A stretch of 64,000 nt of DNA from Pseudomonadota bacterium. GTDB lineage: Bacteria > Chloroflexota > UBA5177 > JAJPKF01. A model generated the notes under the pieces. That model was given only the letters and a program-made list of their open reading frames with translations. It made no database searches and was not told the origin of the DNA. Positions 9,979 to 18,876 of the stretch are shown piece by piece (the first letter of the stretch is position 1; each line of letters starts with the position of its first letter). The stretch covers positions 256,747 to 320,746 of the forward strand of contig JAJPKF010000019.1 in the NCBI GenBank assembly GCA_021323865.1, read 5' to 3'. The translations under genes were made by a program, and so were the position numbers.

Positions 9979-10085
9979 TGCAAACGTCGGTGACCATCCA
10001 CCTCAGCGAAGCTACGGTCACCAATCACAGCCTGCGCAAGGTAGACCCGACGGATGAACCCAGAGGTTCGTCGGGTTTTTCTCTT
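9979..10085 (+). ncRNA. Putative stand-alone structured small RNA (unassigned family)
   Basis: Promoter upstream; internal GGTGACC/GGTCACC inverted repeat (9989-9995/10016-10022); terminator at 3' end; no ORF and the next gene is convergent. Confidence 0.6.
10045..10085 (+). terminator. Intrinsic terminator
   Basis: ACCCGAC-ggat-GAACC-caga-GGTTC-GTCGGGT followed by TTTTTCTCTTT. Confidence 0.85.
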
Positions 10086-10150
10086 TCCCAGGTCGCCGGC
10101 GGGAGCCACAACTGAATCGAGGGGCTACGCACGCAAAACGCCCCCACAAG

Positions 10151-10183
10151 CAAAGGAACCGACCTCGTAGGTCGGTTTCTTTG
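10151..10183. terminator. Bidirectional intrinsic terminator
   Basis: CAAAGGAACCGACCT-cgt-AGGTCGGTTTCTTTG, 15-bp stem with one G-T pair, between the sRNA and the convergent hydrolase. Confidence 0.85.
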
Positions 10184-10192
10184 TGTTGAGAG

Positions 10193-11050
10193 TCAGGCCG
10201 GAAGCGCCGAGGCTTCCCCGGTGAGGCCCGCGTCGCGAAGAAAAGCCACGACGGCGGCACGCACCGCGGCGGCCGCTTCGACGAAGGGATAGTGGCCCGC
10301 GTCGGGGATCTCGACCAGACGGACAAATGGCAGCTCGGCAGCGATGAGACGCGCCTCGGAGGCCGGACACAGCGGATCCTCGGCGCCCGCGATCACCAGG
10401 CTGGGTGCCTGTATGGCGTGCAGCTCGTCCAGCAGATCCACTGCGGCGTCATCGGCCATGCTGGGGTTGAAGGATGCGAGATCGGCGGCCTCGGCCATCT
10501 CATAGAAGTAGGGCCCGGAGCGGACCATGTCCAGGCTGCGCTGCTCTTTGAAGACCGCCCGGAAACGATCCTCGGCCGAGAGCGCGACGCGACCCAGTTC
10601 CCGAGTGCGCTCCCGGAACTGGGGCCAACGCGGATGAGCTTCGAGAAGCGGCTCGGCCAGCTGGTTGACACGGGCATAGGACGCGAAGGGATTGAGGAGG
10701 AGTAGCCCGCCGACGTGCTCCGGATGATCGAGCGCATACGCCAAGGTCAGGAAGGCGCCGCTGGCGTGCCCGGCAACGATGGGAGCACCGGCACCACTCC
10801 AGGCCCGCACTGCCTCCGCCTCATCCAGGATGTGGGCCGGGTTCCATGCGGGCGGCAGCGGCGTCGAGAGGCCGGTTCCCTGGGGATCGAAGTAGATGAT
10901 ACGAAGCGGCAGGTCGACCGGCTCGAGCAGGGCTTGGTAGAAGTCGTGCGACATCCCCCAAGCGACGGGCATGAAGAGCGTGTCCGGCCCTTGGCCCTCG
11001 GTCTTGGCGTAGGTTTCCCCGGTGCCGAAGGGGACCATCTCTTCGGGCAT
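10193..11050 (-). CDS. Alpha/beta hydrolase
   Basis: 'IVAGHASGAFLTLAYALDHPEHVGGLLLLNP', 'VIAGAEDPLCP', 'IPDAGHYPFVE'. Confidence 0.85.
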   Translation of the reverse strand: MPEEMVPFGTGETYAKTEGQGPDTLFMPVAWGMSHDFYQALLEPVDLPLRIIYFDPQGTGLSTPLPPAWNPAHILDEAEAVRAWSGAGAPIVAGHASGAFLTLAYALDHPEHVGGLLLLNPFASYARVNQLAEPLLEAHPRWPQFRERTRELGRVALSAEDRFRAVFKEQRSLDMVRSGPYFYEMAEAADLASFNPSMADDAAVDLLDELHAIQAPSLVIAGAEDPLCPASEARLIAAELPFVRLVEIPDAGHYPFVEAAAAVRAAVVAFLRDAGLTGEASALPA

Positions 11051-11161
11051 TCTGATCCTCCGGTTAGCCTATCACGCTGGGCTGAAGAACCGGGCGACTG
11101 CCGAGCGCACGGCGCAGCCCTGGAAGGCGCAAGTTGACAACCCCCGATTGCGCTGATATGC

Positions 11162-12646
11162 TTGCCAAAGCAGGACGAGCCCAGCAACGCCGCGGGAGCC
11201 TCCGTGCGAGTCCTCGTCCTCAATCCACCATTTCATCCACGCTTTTCACGCTCCCAGCGCTCGCCGGCCAGAACGAAATCCGGCAACCTGTACTATCCGA
11301 TCTGGCTCGGTTACGCGACGGCCATGCTCGAGCAGGAGGGCCACGAGGTCACGCTCCTCGACGGGCCGGCTGAAGCGCTTGCCCTAGAGCACATCTGTCG
11401 TCTGGCGATCTCTCTTCAGCCGGGCCTGATCATCACCGATACGTCCACGCCGAGCATTCTTTCGGATCTCGCGGTGTGCCGGGAGCTGAGACAGGCAGTC
11501 CCCCAGGCGTACCAGGTGCTCGTGGGTACGCATGCGTCGGCCTTGCCCGAGGAAACACTGCGCGGCGCCCCGTGGATCGACGCGGTCGCGCGTCGAGAGT
11601 ATGACGTCACGCTGTGCGACCTAGCCACGCGCTTGCCCGGCGAAGTTACCGAGGTCGCGGGACTGACCCATCGGGTTGGAGACACCATCGTAGCGGCGGA
11701 CGATCGCCAGGAAATGACCGGCGCCGAGCTGGACGCCATCCCGTTCGTCAGCTCTGTCTGGAAGCGGCACGTCTCCATCTCGGCCTACCGATATTCCATC
11801 ACGCCGCATCCCCAGGTGACGATGGTGACCGGTCGCGGGTGCCCCTACAAGTGCGACTTCTGCGTATGGCCGCAGGTCCTCACGGGACACCAGTATCGCC
11901 GACGGTCGGTTGACAACGTGGTCGAGGAGTTTCTCTGGATCGGCCGGCACCTGCCCGGCGTCCACGTGTTTCTCGAGGACGACACGCTGACCGTCGACCG
12001 CAAGCGCTGCCACCGTCTGGCCGAGGCACTCCTCCAGGCGGGCAACACCGTGAAATTCACCGCCAACTCCAGGGCAGATGTTGATCTGGAGACGCTCCAA
12101 ATCCTCAAGGCCTCTGGACTTCGGATGGTCTGCACCGGCTTCGAATCGGCCGACGACGGCATTCTGGAGACGGTGCAGAAGCGCCTCAAGGTTGACCAGG
12201 CTCGGAAGTTTGCCGAGGATGCCAAGCGGGCGGGCGTCCTAGTGCATGCCTGCTTCATGGTTGGCAATCCCGGAGAGACCAAAGCAACCCTGCGGAAGAC
12301 GCTCAAGCTGGCTCAACAGCTGAATCCGGATTCCGCGCAGTTCTTTCCGCTGATGGTCTATCCCGGCACGCGAGCCTACGATCGTGCGGTCTCGGATGGA
12401 ACACTTGTTTCTCGTGACTGGTCGCACTGGCTCACGGCCGAAGGCCTCCACAACACGACGGTCGAGCGCCCGGGCCTGGCCTCCTCGGAGCTGGTTCGTT
12501 GGTGCGATGGAGCGCGGCGGCGTTTTTATCTCCGGCCCCGCTACCTCGCGAAGAAGCTCTGGCAGGGAGCCATCGATCCGGCCGAGATGAAGCGCAACCT
12601 CAAGGCGGCCACAGAGCTTGCGGGGCACCTGATTGGACGGGGCTAG
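11162..12646 (+). CDS. B12-binding domain radical SAM protein
   Basis: VLVLNPPFHPRF + CPYKCDFCVW (CxxxCxxC) + 'FTANSRADVDLETLQILKASGLRMVCTGFESADDGILE'; true start may be GTG about 11204. Confidence 0.85.
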   Translation: MPKQDEPSNAAGASVRVLVLNPPFHPRFSRSQRSPARTKSGNLYYPIWLGYATAMLEQEGHEVTLLDGPAEALALEHICRLAISLQPGLIITDTSTPSILSDLAVCRELRQAVPQAYQVLVGTHASALPEETLRGAPWIDAVARREYDVTLCDLATRLPGEVTEVAGLTHRVGDTIVAADDRQEMTGAELDAIPFVSSVWKRHVSISAYRYSITPHPQVTMVTGRGCPYKCDFCVWPQVLTGHQYRRRSVDNVVEEFLWIGRHLPGVHVFLEDDTLTVDRKRCHRLAEALLQAGNTVKFTANSRADVDLETLQILKASGLRMVCTGFESADDGILETVQKRLKVDQARKFAEDAKRAGVLVHACFMVGNPGETKATLRKTLKLAQQLNPDSAQFFPLMVYPGTRAYDRAVSDGTLVSRDWSHWLTAEGLHNTTVERPGLASSELVRWCDGARRRFYLRPRYLAKKLWQGAIDPAEMKRNLKAATELAGHLIGRG

Positions 12647-13712
12647 CTCCGCGTCACCCTCGGTCGCGGTTGTGGTTCCCGTTCGAAACGGGGGATTGAC
12701 ACTCGAGCGCTGCCTCACCGCCCTGACCCATCAAAGCATGTCGGCGCCGATCTACGTGGTTGACGACGGCTCGTCCGATCACAGCGGGGGACTGGCCAGG
12801 CGCTTCGGGTGTGTCGTACTCGCCACCGCGGGCATCGGCGCCGCTGGAGCCCGCAATGTGGGAATATCGGCAGCCTGCGCGGATGTACTGCTATTCACGG
12901 ATGCCGATTGCATTCCCGCTCCCACCTGGATCGCCGAGATGACGGTCCCCTTCGACGCTCCAGCTGTTGTCGCCACCCGAGGCGTCTACACCTCGCGGCA
13001 GCGGAATATCGTGGCCCGGTTCGTCCAAGCGGACTATGAGGATCGATATCGGAGGCTCACCCGCGGGCAGGATATTGATTTCGTCGATACCTACTCGGCT
13101 GGCTATCGACGCCAGGTTCTCCTCGACGTGGGAGGGTTCGACGAGTCGTATCCCGGGTCATCAGTAGAGGATCAGGAGCTCTCGTTCCGGCTGGCTGCCG
13201 CACGGGTTCGCATGGTGTTCACTCCCAGCGCCTCCGTTGAGCATGTCCACCCGGAGAGCATCGTCGCCTACTGGCGAAAGAAAGTTCGAATCGGCTACTA
13301 CAAGGTCCGGGTGCTTCGCGTCCATCCGGCCCGTCTCCATGGAGACAACCACACGCCCGGTGTTGTGCGATTCCAGACCTTGCTGGCGGGCGCCACCTTG
13401 GCGATGGTCTTGCCCGGCCTTCTGGTGCCGCGGATTAGGCGCACGCTCGGCGCCACCATCATGATCCTGATGCTCAGCGGGACACCCTTGGCGGTCCGGG
13501 TTTCCCGAAGGGACCGCACACTAGGCGCGGTCGTGCCCTTGTTGGTATTCTTGCGGTCGACGGGGCTGGCAGCCGGTCTTTGGGTAGGCCTATTTGCCTG
13601 GTTGGCGGGCCTCGAGCCTATGGCTGAGTCCCAGACCGGAGCGGCGCGGTTGCTTTGTGAACCAGATGCCGCGTCAGGGCATGCAGGAACGGCCGGCCCC
13701 AGAAGCCGATAG
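12633..13712 (+). CDS. Family 2 glycosyltransferase
   Basis: SVAVVVPVRNGGLTLERCLTALTHQ, VVDDGSSD, FTDADC; overlaps the radical SAM gene. Confidence 0.85.
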   Translation: MDGASSASPSVAVVVPVRNGGLTLERCLTALTHQSMSAPIYVVDDGSSDHSGGLARRFGCVVLATAGIGAAGARNVGISAACADVLLFTDADCIPAPTWIAEMTVPFDAPAVVATRGVYTSRQRNIVARFVQADYEDRYRRLTRGQDIDFVDTYSAGYRRQVLLDVGGFDESYPGSSVEDQELSFRLAAARVRMVFTPSASVEHVHPESIVAYWRKKVRIGYYKVRVLRVHPARLHGDNHTPGVVRFQTLLAGATLAMVLPGLLVPRIRRTLGATIMILMLSGTPLAVRVSRRDRTLGAVVPLLVFLRSTGLAAGLWVGLFAWLAGLEPMAESQTGAARLLCEPDAASGHAGTAGPRSR

Positions 13713-14328
13713 ACAACACCGATCCGAACAGGATGACGGCGTCAATGCTCTCTCGGCCCTCCGGAGTGAAGTAGACGTCCTGCAGGTTCAGCCATAGGGC
13801 GAACTCGTCCAGGGTCAATGCAGAGCCGGCGCCGTAGGCCATCGCTGTGGCCCGCATCCACTTCCGGGGACGTAGCACCCCCGTCCCGATTTGGTGCAGC
13901 CAGATGAACCCGACAACCAGCAACAGGAGAATGCCCCATACGAGGTGATGGATGTGCTTGCCTCCGGGGGTGACGTTGTGAAACGGCCCCTTGCCCTCCT
14001 GAATGGAACGCACGATCATCCGGACGAGGGCGAATGTGCTGAAGAAGCTCACCGAGGCCAGGAACTGGCGCTCGCGGCGTGGGTCCTGAAAGTGCAGGCG
14101 GTACAAGTCGGCGAGCTGGCGGCGCTCGGGTACCGCCGGCGGACCCTCGAGGAGCTGATCAATTCGAGATCGGGCCCGATCGGCACAGGCTCCGCAGATG
14201 GCCAAACCCTCGCCGCCGGTGGCGAGTGGGCCGGTCTCAGCGGCGGGAGCGCCGCAGAACGAGCAGGCCTGCACCCCCTCGGTCAAGTCCGAAGATCCCC
14301 GGTGTCTGTCACGATCACGGCTGAGCAT
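13618..14328 (-). CDS. Integral membrane protein with N-terminal ClpX-type Cys4 zinc finger
   Basis: ACSFCGAP...AICGACADRA followed by hydrophobic segments (HHLVWGILLLLVVGFIWL). Confidence 0.7.
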   Translation of the reverse strand: MLSRDRDRHRGSSDLTEGVQACSFCGAPAAETGPLATGGEGLAICGACADRARSRIDQLLEGPPAVPERRQLADLYRLHFQDPRRERQFLASVSFFSTFALVRMIVRSIQEGKGPFHNVTPGGKHIHHLVWGILLLLVVGFIWLHQIGTGVLRPRKWMRATAMAYGAGSALTLDEFALWLNLQDVYFTPEGRESIDAVILFGSVLSIGFWGRPFLHALTRHLVHKATAPLRSGTQP

Positions 14329-14354
14329 ATCACCCGCGCGCCGGGTGCGGAAGG

Positions 14355-15086
14355 CTACTGGAGGGTCGGCTCGCCCCGCCGTTCGAACATATAGATGTAG
14401 CCCTGGCCCCGCACGTTCACGATCCGGCGGGGGCTCTGGGGGTCCTCTTCCAACTTCTGGCGTAGACGCGAGATGTGGACCTTGACGATATCCTGTGCCT
14501 CGCCGCTCTCGGCCTCGTAGCCGTGCACCTGACGAAGCAGCTCGACGCCGCTGAACACGCGCCCAGGCTGCTGCGCGAGTACCGAGAGGATGCCGAACTC
14601 GGTGGGCGTGAGCTGCACGCGTCGGCCGTGAAGCGTGACGTCCTTGCGTGCCAGATCCACACGAAGCGGGCCGGCCTCGATGACGTCACTGCGCCGCTGA
14701 TGGTTGGATTTGATGCGCCGCTCCACCGCCCGTATCCCAGCCACAACCTGTCGTGCCGAGAGCGCGGAGTCGGCGCCCAGGCAGACGTCCGCGCCTCCCT
14801 CCAACGCCAAAGCGACGTGGTCGGGTGAGGAGTCGGCAGTCAGCGCCACCAAAGGCAGGTCCGACTGCTGGCGTACCTCCTTGCAGAAGGCCCAGAGATC
14901 CAACGAACGCATGTTGGGCCCGACGACGATAGCGCTCGCGTCCGCGTAGGTCAGCCGGACCAGCCAGTCGTCGGGCCGGCAGATGTCGGCCGCATAGCCG
15001 TATCGGGAGACATTTTCCGCGAGGGGTATGACCCGTTCAGGGATCGGGTCGACGATGATGACACAGTGTATCGGCTCGGTGGCCAC
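14355..15086 (-). CDS. OmpR/PhoB-type response regulator with degenerate receiver domain
   Basis: C-terminal winged helix LTPTEFGILSVLAQQPGRVFSGVELLRQVHGY...DIVKVHISRLRQKLEEDP...VRGQGYIY; receiver lacks the phospho-Asp (AIVVGPNM). Confidence 0.85.
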   Translation of the reverse strand: MATEPIHCVIIVDPIPERVIPLAENVSRYGYAADICRPDDWLVRLTYADASAIVVGPNMRSLDLWAFCKEVRQQSDLPLVALTADSSPDHVALALEGGADVCLGADSALSARQVVAGIRAVERRIKSNHQRRSDVIEAGPLRVDLARKDVTLHGRRVQLTPTEFGILSVLAQQPGRVFSGVELLRQVHGYEAESGEAQDIVKVHISRLRQKLEEDPQSPRRIVNVRGQGYIYMFERRGEPTLQ

Positions 15087-15358
15087 ACGCTACCTCAGAC
15101 TGACCAGACTCCTCTTTTGGTGCCTGCCCGCCTGGCGAATCCCAATAGGAAACTTGTCCAAGCGATACTCGGTACGAGACTAGGGAGTCACTGAACTCTC
15201 CCAACCGCCTACCCTCCTCTGCTTCACGGCGTTTGGCCGGCGGCGCCTCTGACGGACGTCTGGTTCAATGGTCAGCGCCCATTGGTCCGAGAGCTTCGCT
15301 GCAACTCTCTGGCCGGTTGTCTGGGGGATGAGGCTGGTATGAGCACTCGGTCGCAGTC

Positions 15359-15901
15359 ATGACCGGAGAGCTTTGGAGTGGGCGGGGTGGAACGGCCGCC
15401 CCGCAAGCGGCGAACCCGCATGGAGACGGAGCATCCGACTACCATGGGTGTATGGGTCGCGCGACCGCCTCTCACATCCCGCAGTTTCGCCTGCGACCAC
15501 CCGACCGAGGACGGATGTGGGGTGATTTGATTCTGACCATCCGCCAAGCCGCAGTGATCACGGGCGTCTCGGCTCGACAGATCCAGCACTGGCTGAACCG
15601 TGGCTATCTACCCGCCTCTCTCAAGGGCAATCGGCGCATCAGCGGCAACGCCCTCGATATGATCTCGCTCATCAGCCAGGCGCGGCTGGCGGGTATGCCG
15701 CTTCGCCAGGCCGCTCGTCTCGCTCAGGACTATCTGGCCGAGCTGGAGGTGCCGCCGCTTTCCCAAGAGGACATCGACCAGAACACGCTGGCCGATCTGG
15801 AGGAGAAGCTGTCGGCAGCCATCGTCGCGATCGAGGCGGTGCGCACGGTCATGAGCCAGCTGCGCGGCGTTCAGGCGGCCCCGACCGCAGAGCACAACTA
15901 A
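15359..15901 (+). CDS. MerR-like helix-turn-helix protein (start uncertain)
   Basis: LTIRQAAVITGVSARQIQHWLNRGYLPASLKGNRRISGNALDMISLISQARLAGM. Confidence 0.65.
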   Translation: MTGELWSGRGGTAAPQAANPHGDGASDYHGCMGRATASHIPQFRLRPPDRGRMWGDLILTIRQAAVITGVSARQIQHWLNRGYLPASLKGNRRISGNALDMISLISQARLAGMPLRQAARLAQDYLAELEVPPLSQEDIDQNTLADLEEKLSAAIVAIEAVRTVMSQLRGVQAAPTAEHN

Positions 15902-15961
15902 GCCCCGAGGCCGGACCAACTTCGCCTCCTCCCTAGAATGAGAAAGCTTGGGAGGTGGACC

Positions 15962-17374
15962 GTGCCGGAAGCGGGCGACGTCCGAGTCGAGCGGGACACG
16001 ATGGGCGAAGTCCAGGTTCCATCCGACGCGTATTACGGCGCCCAGACTGCCCGGGGAGTTGAAAACTTCCCCATCGGCGAACTCCGCATGCCGACCCGCT
16101 TCATCCGGGCCTTGGGCATGCTCAAGCAGGCGGCGGCGGAAGCCAACCGCGATCTTGGGCTGCTGGACACGCGACTGGCCGAGGCTATCGCTAGGGCGGC
16201 CGGTGAGGTCGCTGACGGGACCTACGGCGACCAATTTCCCATCGGTGTCTTCCAGACTGGCTCTGGGACCTCTACGAACATGAACGCCAACGAGGTGATC
16301 GCCTCGCGCGCCAACGAGCTGCTCGGCGGTGATCGACGGACACACGGCGAGGTCCATCCGAACGACCACGTCAACGCAGGCCAGTCGTCGAACGACGTCA
16401 TCCCTACGGCTCTTCATTTGGCGGCCATCCTGGCCCTGCAGGAAGAGGTGATTCCGGCGCTCAGCGAATTGGAGGCGGCCCTGCGGCGCAAGGCATGTGA
16501 GCTTTGGCCGGTCATCAAGACAGGCCGCACCCATCTGCAGGACGCCACGCCGATTCGCTTGGGTCAGGAGCTGCTGGGCTACGCCGATCAGATGGCCGAG
16601 GCGGTAGTTCGGCTCCATCACTCCGTGGAGGATCTTTCCGCCGTGGCTCTCGGCGGTACGGCCGTGGGGACCGGCATCAACACCCATCCTGAGTTCCCGA
16701 CTAAGACGCTCGCTCGCATTTCGGGACGAACAGGACTGCCCCTGCGAGAGACGACGCACCACTTCGCGGCTCAGAGCTCCATCGACAGCGTGGTCGCGGC
16801 GAGTGGGATGCTGCGGACGAGCGCCGTCGCACTGATCAAGATTGCCAACGATCTCCGCTGGATGTCTTCCGGCCCAGTGGCCGGACTGGGAGAGATTACG
16901 CTGCCGGAGTTACAGCCGGGCAGCTCCATCATGCCTGGGAAGGTCAACCCCGTTGTCGCGGAGTCGCTGATCATGGTGGCCATGCAGGTGATCGGCTACG
17001 ATGCCACTATCAGCCTCGCCGGCCAATCCGGCAGCTTCGAACTGAACGTTGCGCTGCCCATCGTCGCCTACGACTTCGTCACGGGTGCAGAGCTGCTGGC
17101 AGATGCCGTTCGGAACCTGGCGCGACGGGCCGTCGAGGGCCTGCAGGCCACCAGCCGGGGACCTGAGATGGTCGAGAAGGGCTTCATGCTCGTGACGGCG
17201 CTGTCGCCGGCAGTGGGCTACGACACGGCCGCCGCCATCGCGAAGGAGGCCTACCGGACAGGGCGGACCGTTCGCGAGCTCGCCCTGGAAAAGACAGACC
17301 TGCCGCGCGAGGAGATCGACCGCCTGCTCGATCCGGCGGGCATGGTGGGATCACAAGGCCCCGTTCGCGGCTAG
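15962..17374 (+). CDS. fumC: Class II fumarate hydratase
   Basis: ERDTMGEVQVPSDAYYGAQTARGVENFPI, GSSIMPGKVNPVVAESL. Confidence 0.95.
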   Translation: MPEAGDVRVERDTMGEVQVPSDAYYGAQTARGVENFPIGELRMPTRFIRALGMLKQAAAEANRDLGLLDTRLAEAIARAAGEVADGTYGDQFPIGVFQTGSGTSTNMNANEVIASRANELLGGDRRTHGEVHPNDHVNAGQSSNDVIPTALHLAAILALQEEVIPALSELEAALRRKACELWPVIKTGRTHLQDATPIRLGQELLGYADQMAEAVVRLHHSVEDLSAVALGGTAVGTGINTHPEFPTKTLARISGRTGLPLRETTHHFAAQSSIDSVVAASGMLRTSAVALIKIANDLRWMSSGPVAGLGEITLPELQPGSSIMPGKVNPVVAESLIMVAMQVIGYDATISLAGQSGSFELNVALPIVAYDFVTGAELLADAVRNLARRAVEGLQATSRGPEMVEKGFMLVTALSPAVGYDTAAAIAKEAYRTGRTVRELALEKTDLPREEIDRLLDPAGMVGSQGPVRG

Positions 17375-17375
17375 A

Positions 17376-17615
17376 TCAGCCCTGAAAGCCGGTCGCCCGC
17401 CGTGCCGGTTTGTGATTCTGGACTGCAGAGACCTCCGCGCTCCGTACGACGAGCTGCTCCCGGCTATCGGCGAGCACAAACATGGGCCACTCCTCCGTGG
17501 CCAGCCGTTTCAAGGTCTCGTGAACGGATCCGTCGACCCGGAATGACCCCGCGGTCGTGAATATGACCGAGGTCGTCGTCTGCTCCTCCGAACGGTCGCC
17601 GCCCGTGTGGGTCAC
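17376..17615 (-). CDS. Small protein of unknown function
   Basis: 79 aa ORF whose start overlaps the stop of the upstream small gene (GTGA). Confidence 0.5.
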   Translation of the reverse strand: MTHTGGDRSEEQTTTSVIFTTAGSFRVDGSVHETLKRLATEEWPMFVLADSREQLVVRSAEVSAVQNHKPARRATGFQG

Positions 17616-17848
17616 GCTTGAGCGTCCCGATAACCCTGCAGATAAATGCGCTCGAAGATGCTGTAGAAAGTCTTTTCGATGATGGCTACCTCGCCCGTCT
17701 CAAAGGCCTGGGTGAGCCGGTCGAACTCCTCGGCGACCGCTGCGTCGGCGGCAGTGCGGGCTTGCTTGAGAACCGCCTCGTCATAGTCCAGCGGGCCCAC
17801 ATTCATGCCCCCATTGTATGGAGGAACAGAGCAGATTGGAGTTGTCAC
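17612..17848 (-). CDS. Small protein of unknown function
   Basis: 78 aa; plausible start at MNVGPLDYDEAVLKQA; translationally coupled to the next ORF. Confidence 0.5.
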   Translation of the reverse strand: MTTPICSVPPYNGGMNVGPLDYDEAVLKQARTAADAAVAEEFDRLTQAFETGEVAIIEKTFYSIFERIYLQGYRDAQA

Positions 17849-17886
17849 GCGGCTATCCTTAGCCTGGTAGACTATCCATAGTTAAC

Positions 17887-17901
17887 AAACAATCATTGTG
17901 T
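17887..17901. promoter_or_regulatory. Candidate Fur-family operator (7-1-7 dyad)
   Basis: AAACAAT-C-ATTGTGT, 6 of 7 arm positions symmetric, 8 nt upstream of the Fur-family gene in an AT-rich patch. Confidence 0.5.
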
Positions 17902-17908
17902 ATAAGAA

Positions 17909-18328
17909 GTGAGAACGCCCGAAAAACTGACCGAGGCGATCCATCAGCGCGGCGGAAAGGTGACGCCACAGCGACTCGCCATTTACCGGCTCCTCGCAGG
18001 CAATCAGGGCCATCCTACTGCCGAGGCGATCCACGAGGCGCTCCGAGAGGTCATGCCCATGGTGTCTCTCACCACGGTCTACAAGGCCCTGAACGAGCTC
18101 GCCGCCGCTGGTGAAGTGAAGCGCTTTGACGTCGGCGGGGTGAGCCACTTCGATCCCAATACCGATCCGCATGCCGAGGCCGTCTGCTTGCTGTGCGGCC
18201 GCATCCGGGACGTCGAGGCGACGGTACCCGACGAAGATGTCCGGATCGATGGCTTTCGGGTCAGCAGCGTTGCGACCCTGTTCTATGGATACTGCTCCGA
18301 TTGTGCTGCCCGACGGATCGAGACATGA
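17909..18328 (+). CDS. Fur family transcriptional regulator
   Basis: VTPQRLAIYRLLAGNQGHPTAEAIHEALREVMPMVSLTTVYKALNELAAAGEV...CLLCGRIRDVE...GYCSDCA. Confidence 0.92.
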   Translation: MRTPEKLTEAIHQRGGKVTPQRLAIYRLLAGNQGHPTAEAIHEALREVMPMVSLTTVYKALNELAAAGEVKRFDVGGVSHFDPNTDPHAEAVCLLCGRIRDVEATVPDEDVRIDGFRVSSVATLFYGYCSDCAARRIET

Positions 18329-18331
18329 TCC

Positions 18332-18865
18332 ATGGCTGACGGTGCGCCCCCAGTGGCGGCACCCAAGGAACGACGCCAGCGGTATGAGCATACTGACGAA
18401 GAGCGATTCGTCCTCCAGGTCATCCAGCCGGGTCTGGTGGGGCTCATGGACGGGTCGGTGTCGACGCTGGCCCCGCTCTTCGCGGCTGCATTCGCCACGG
18501 GCGACCCCAGGAAGGCGTTCCTAGTGGGGCTGGCTGCCGCGGTCGGCGCGGCCATCAGCATGGGGTTCTCGGAAGCACTTTCCGACACGGGCGAGCTGAC
18601 GGGCCGCGGGCGCCCCATCACCCGGGGCGCAATCACGGGACTGATGACCTTCGTCGGCGGCATTGGGCACACGCTGCCGTTCCTGATCGGGAACTTCCAC
18701 GTGGCCCTGAGTTTCGCCTACGCCATCGTGGGTATCGAACTCGTGGCCATCGCTTTTGTGCGGAACAAGTTCTTCAACATGAACTTTTTCCTCAGCGTTA
18801 TTCAGGTAGTCTTCGGCGGCGCCCTGGTGTTCGCGAGTGGCGTTCTGATCGGCAGCCAGGGTTAA
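18332..18865 (+). CDS. VIT1/CCC1-type (vacuolar iron transporter-like) membrane protein
   Basis: VIQPGLVGLMDGSVSTLAPLFAAAFATGDPRKAFLVGLAAAVGAAISMGFSEALSDTGELTGRG; 3-nt gap from Fur-family gene. Confidence 0.75.
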   Translation: MADGAPPVAAPKERRQRYEHTDEERFVLQVIQPGLVGLMDGSVSTLAPLFAAAFATGDPRKAFLVGLAAAVGAAISMGFSEALSDTGELTGRGRPITRGAITGLMTFVGGIGHTLPFLIGNFHVALSFAYAIVGIELVAIAFVRNKFFNMNFFLSVIQVVFGGALVFASGVLIGSQG

Positions 18866-18876
18866 CGAGGCCGCTC

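Noticed and set aside
15110-15450. Intergenic region before the MerR-like gene as a possible RNA gene
   Set aside because: No clear promoter-terminator pair or consistent helices found by eye; not supportable without an Rfam or covariance search.
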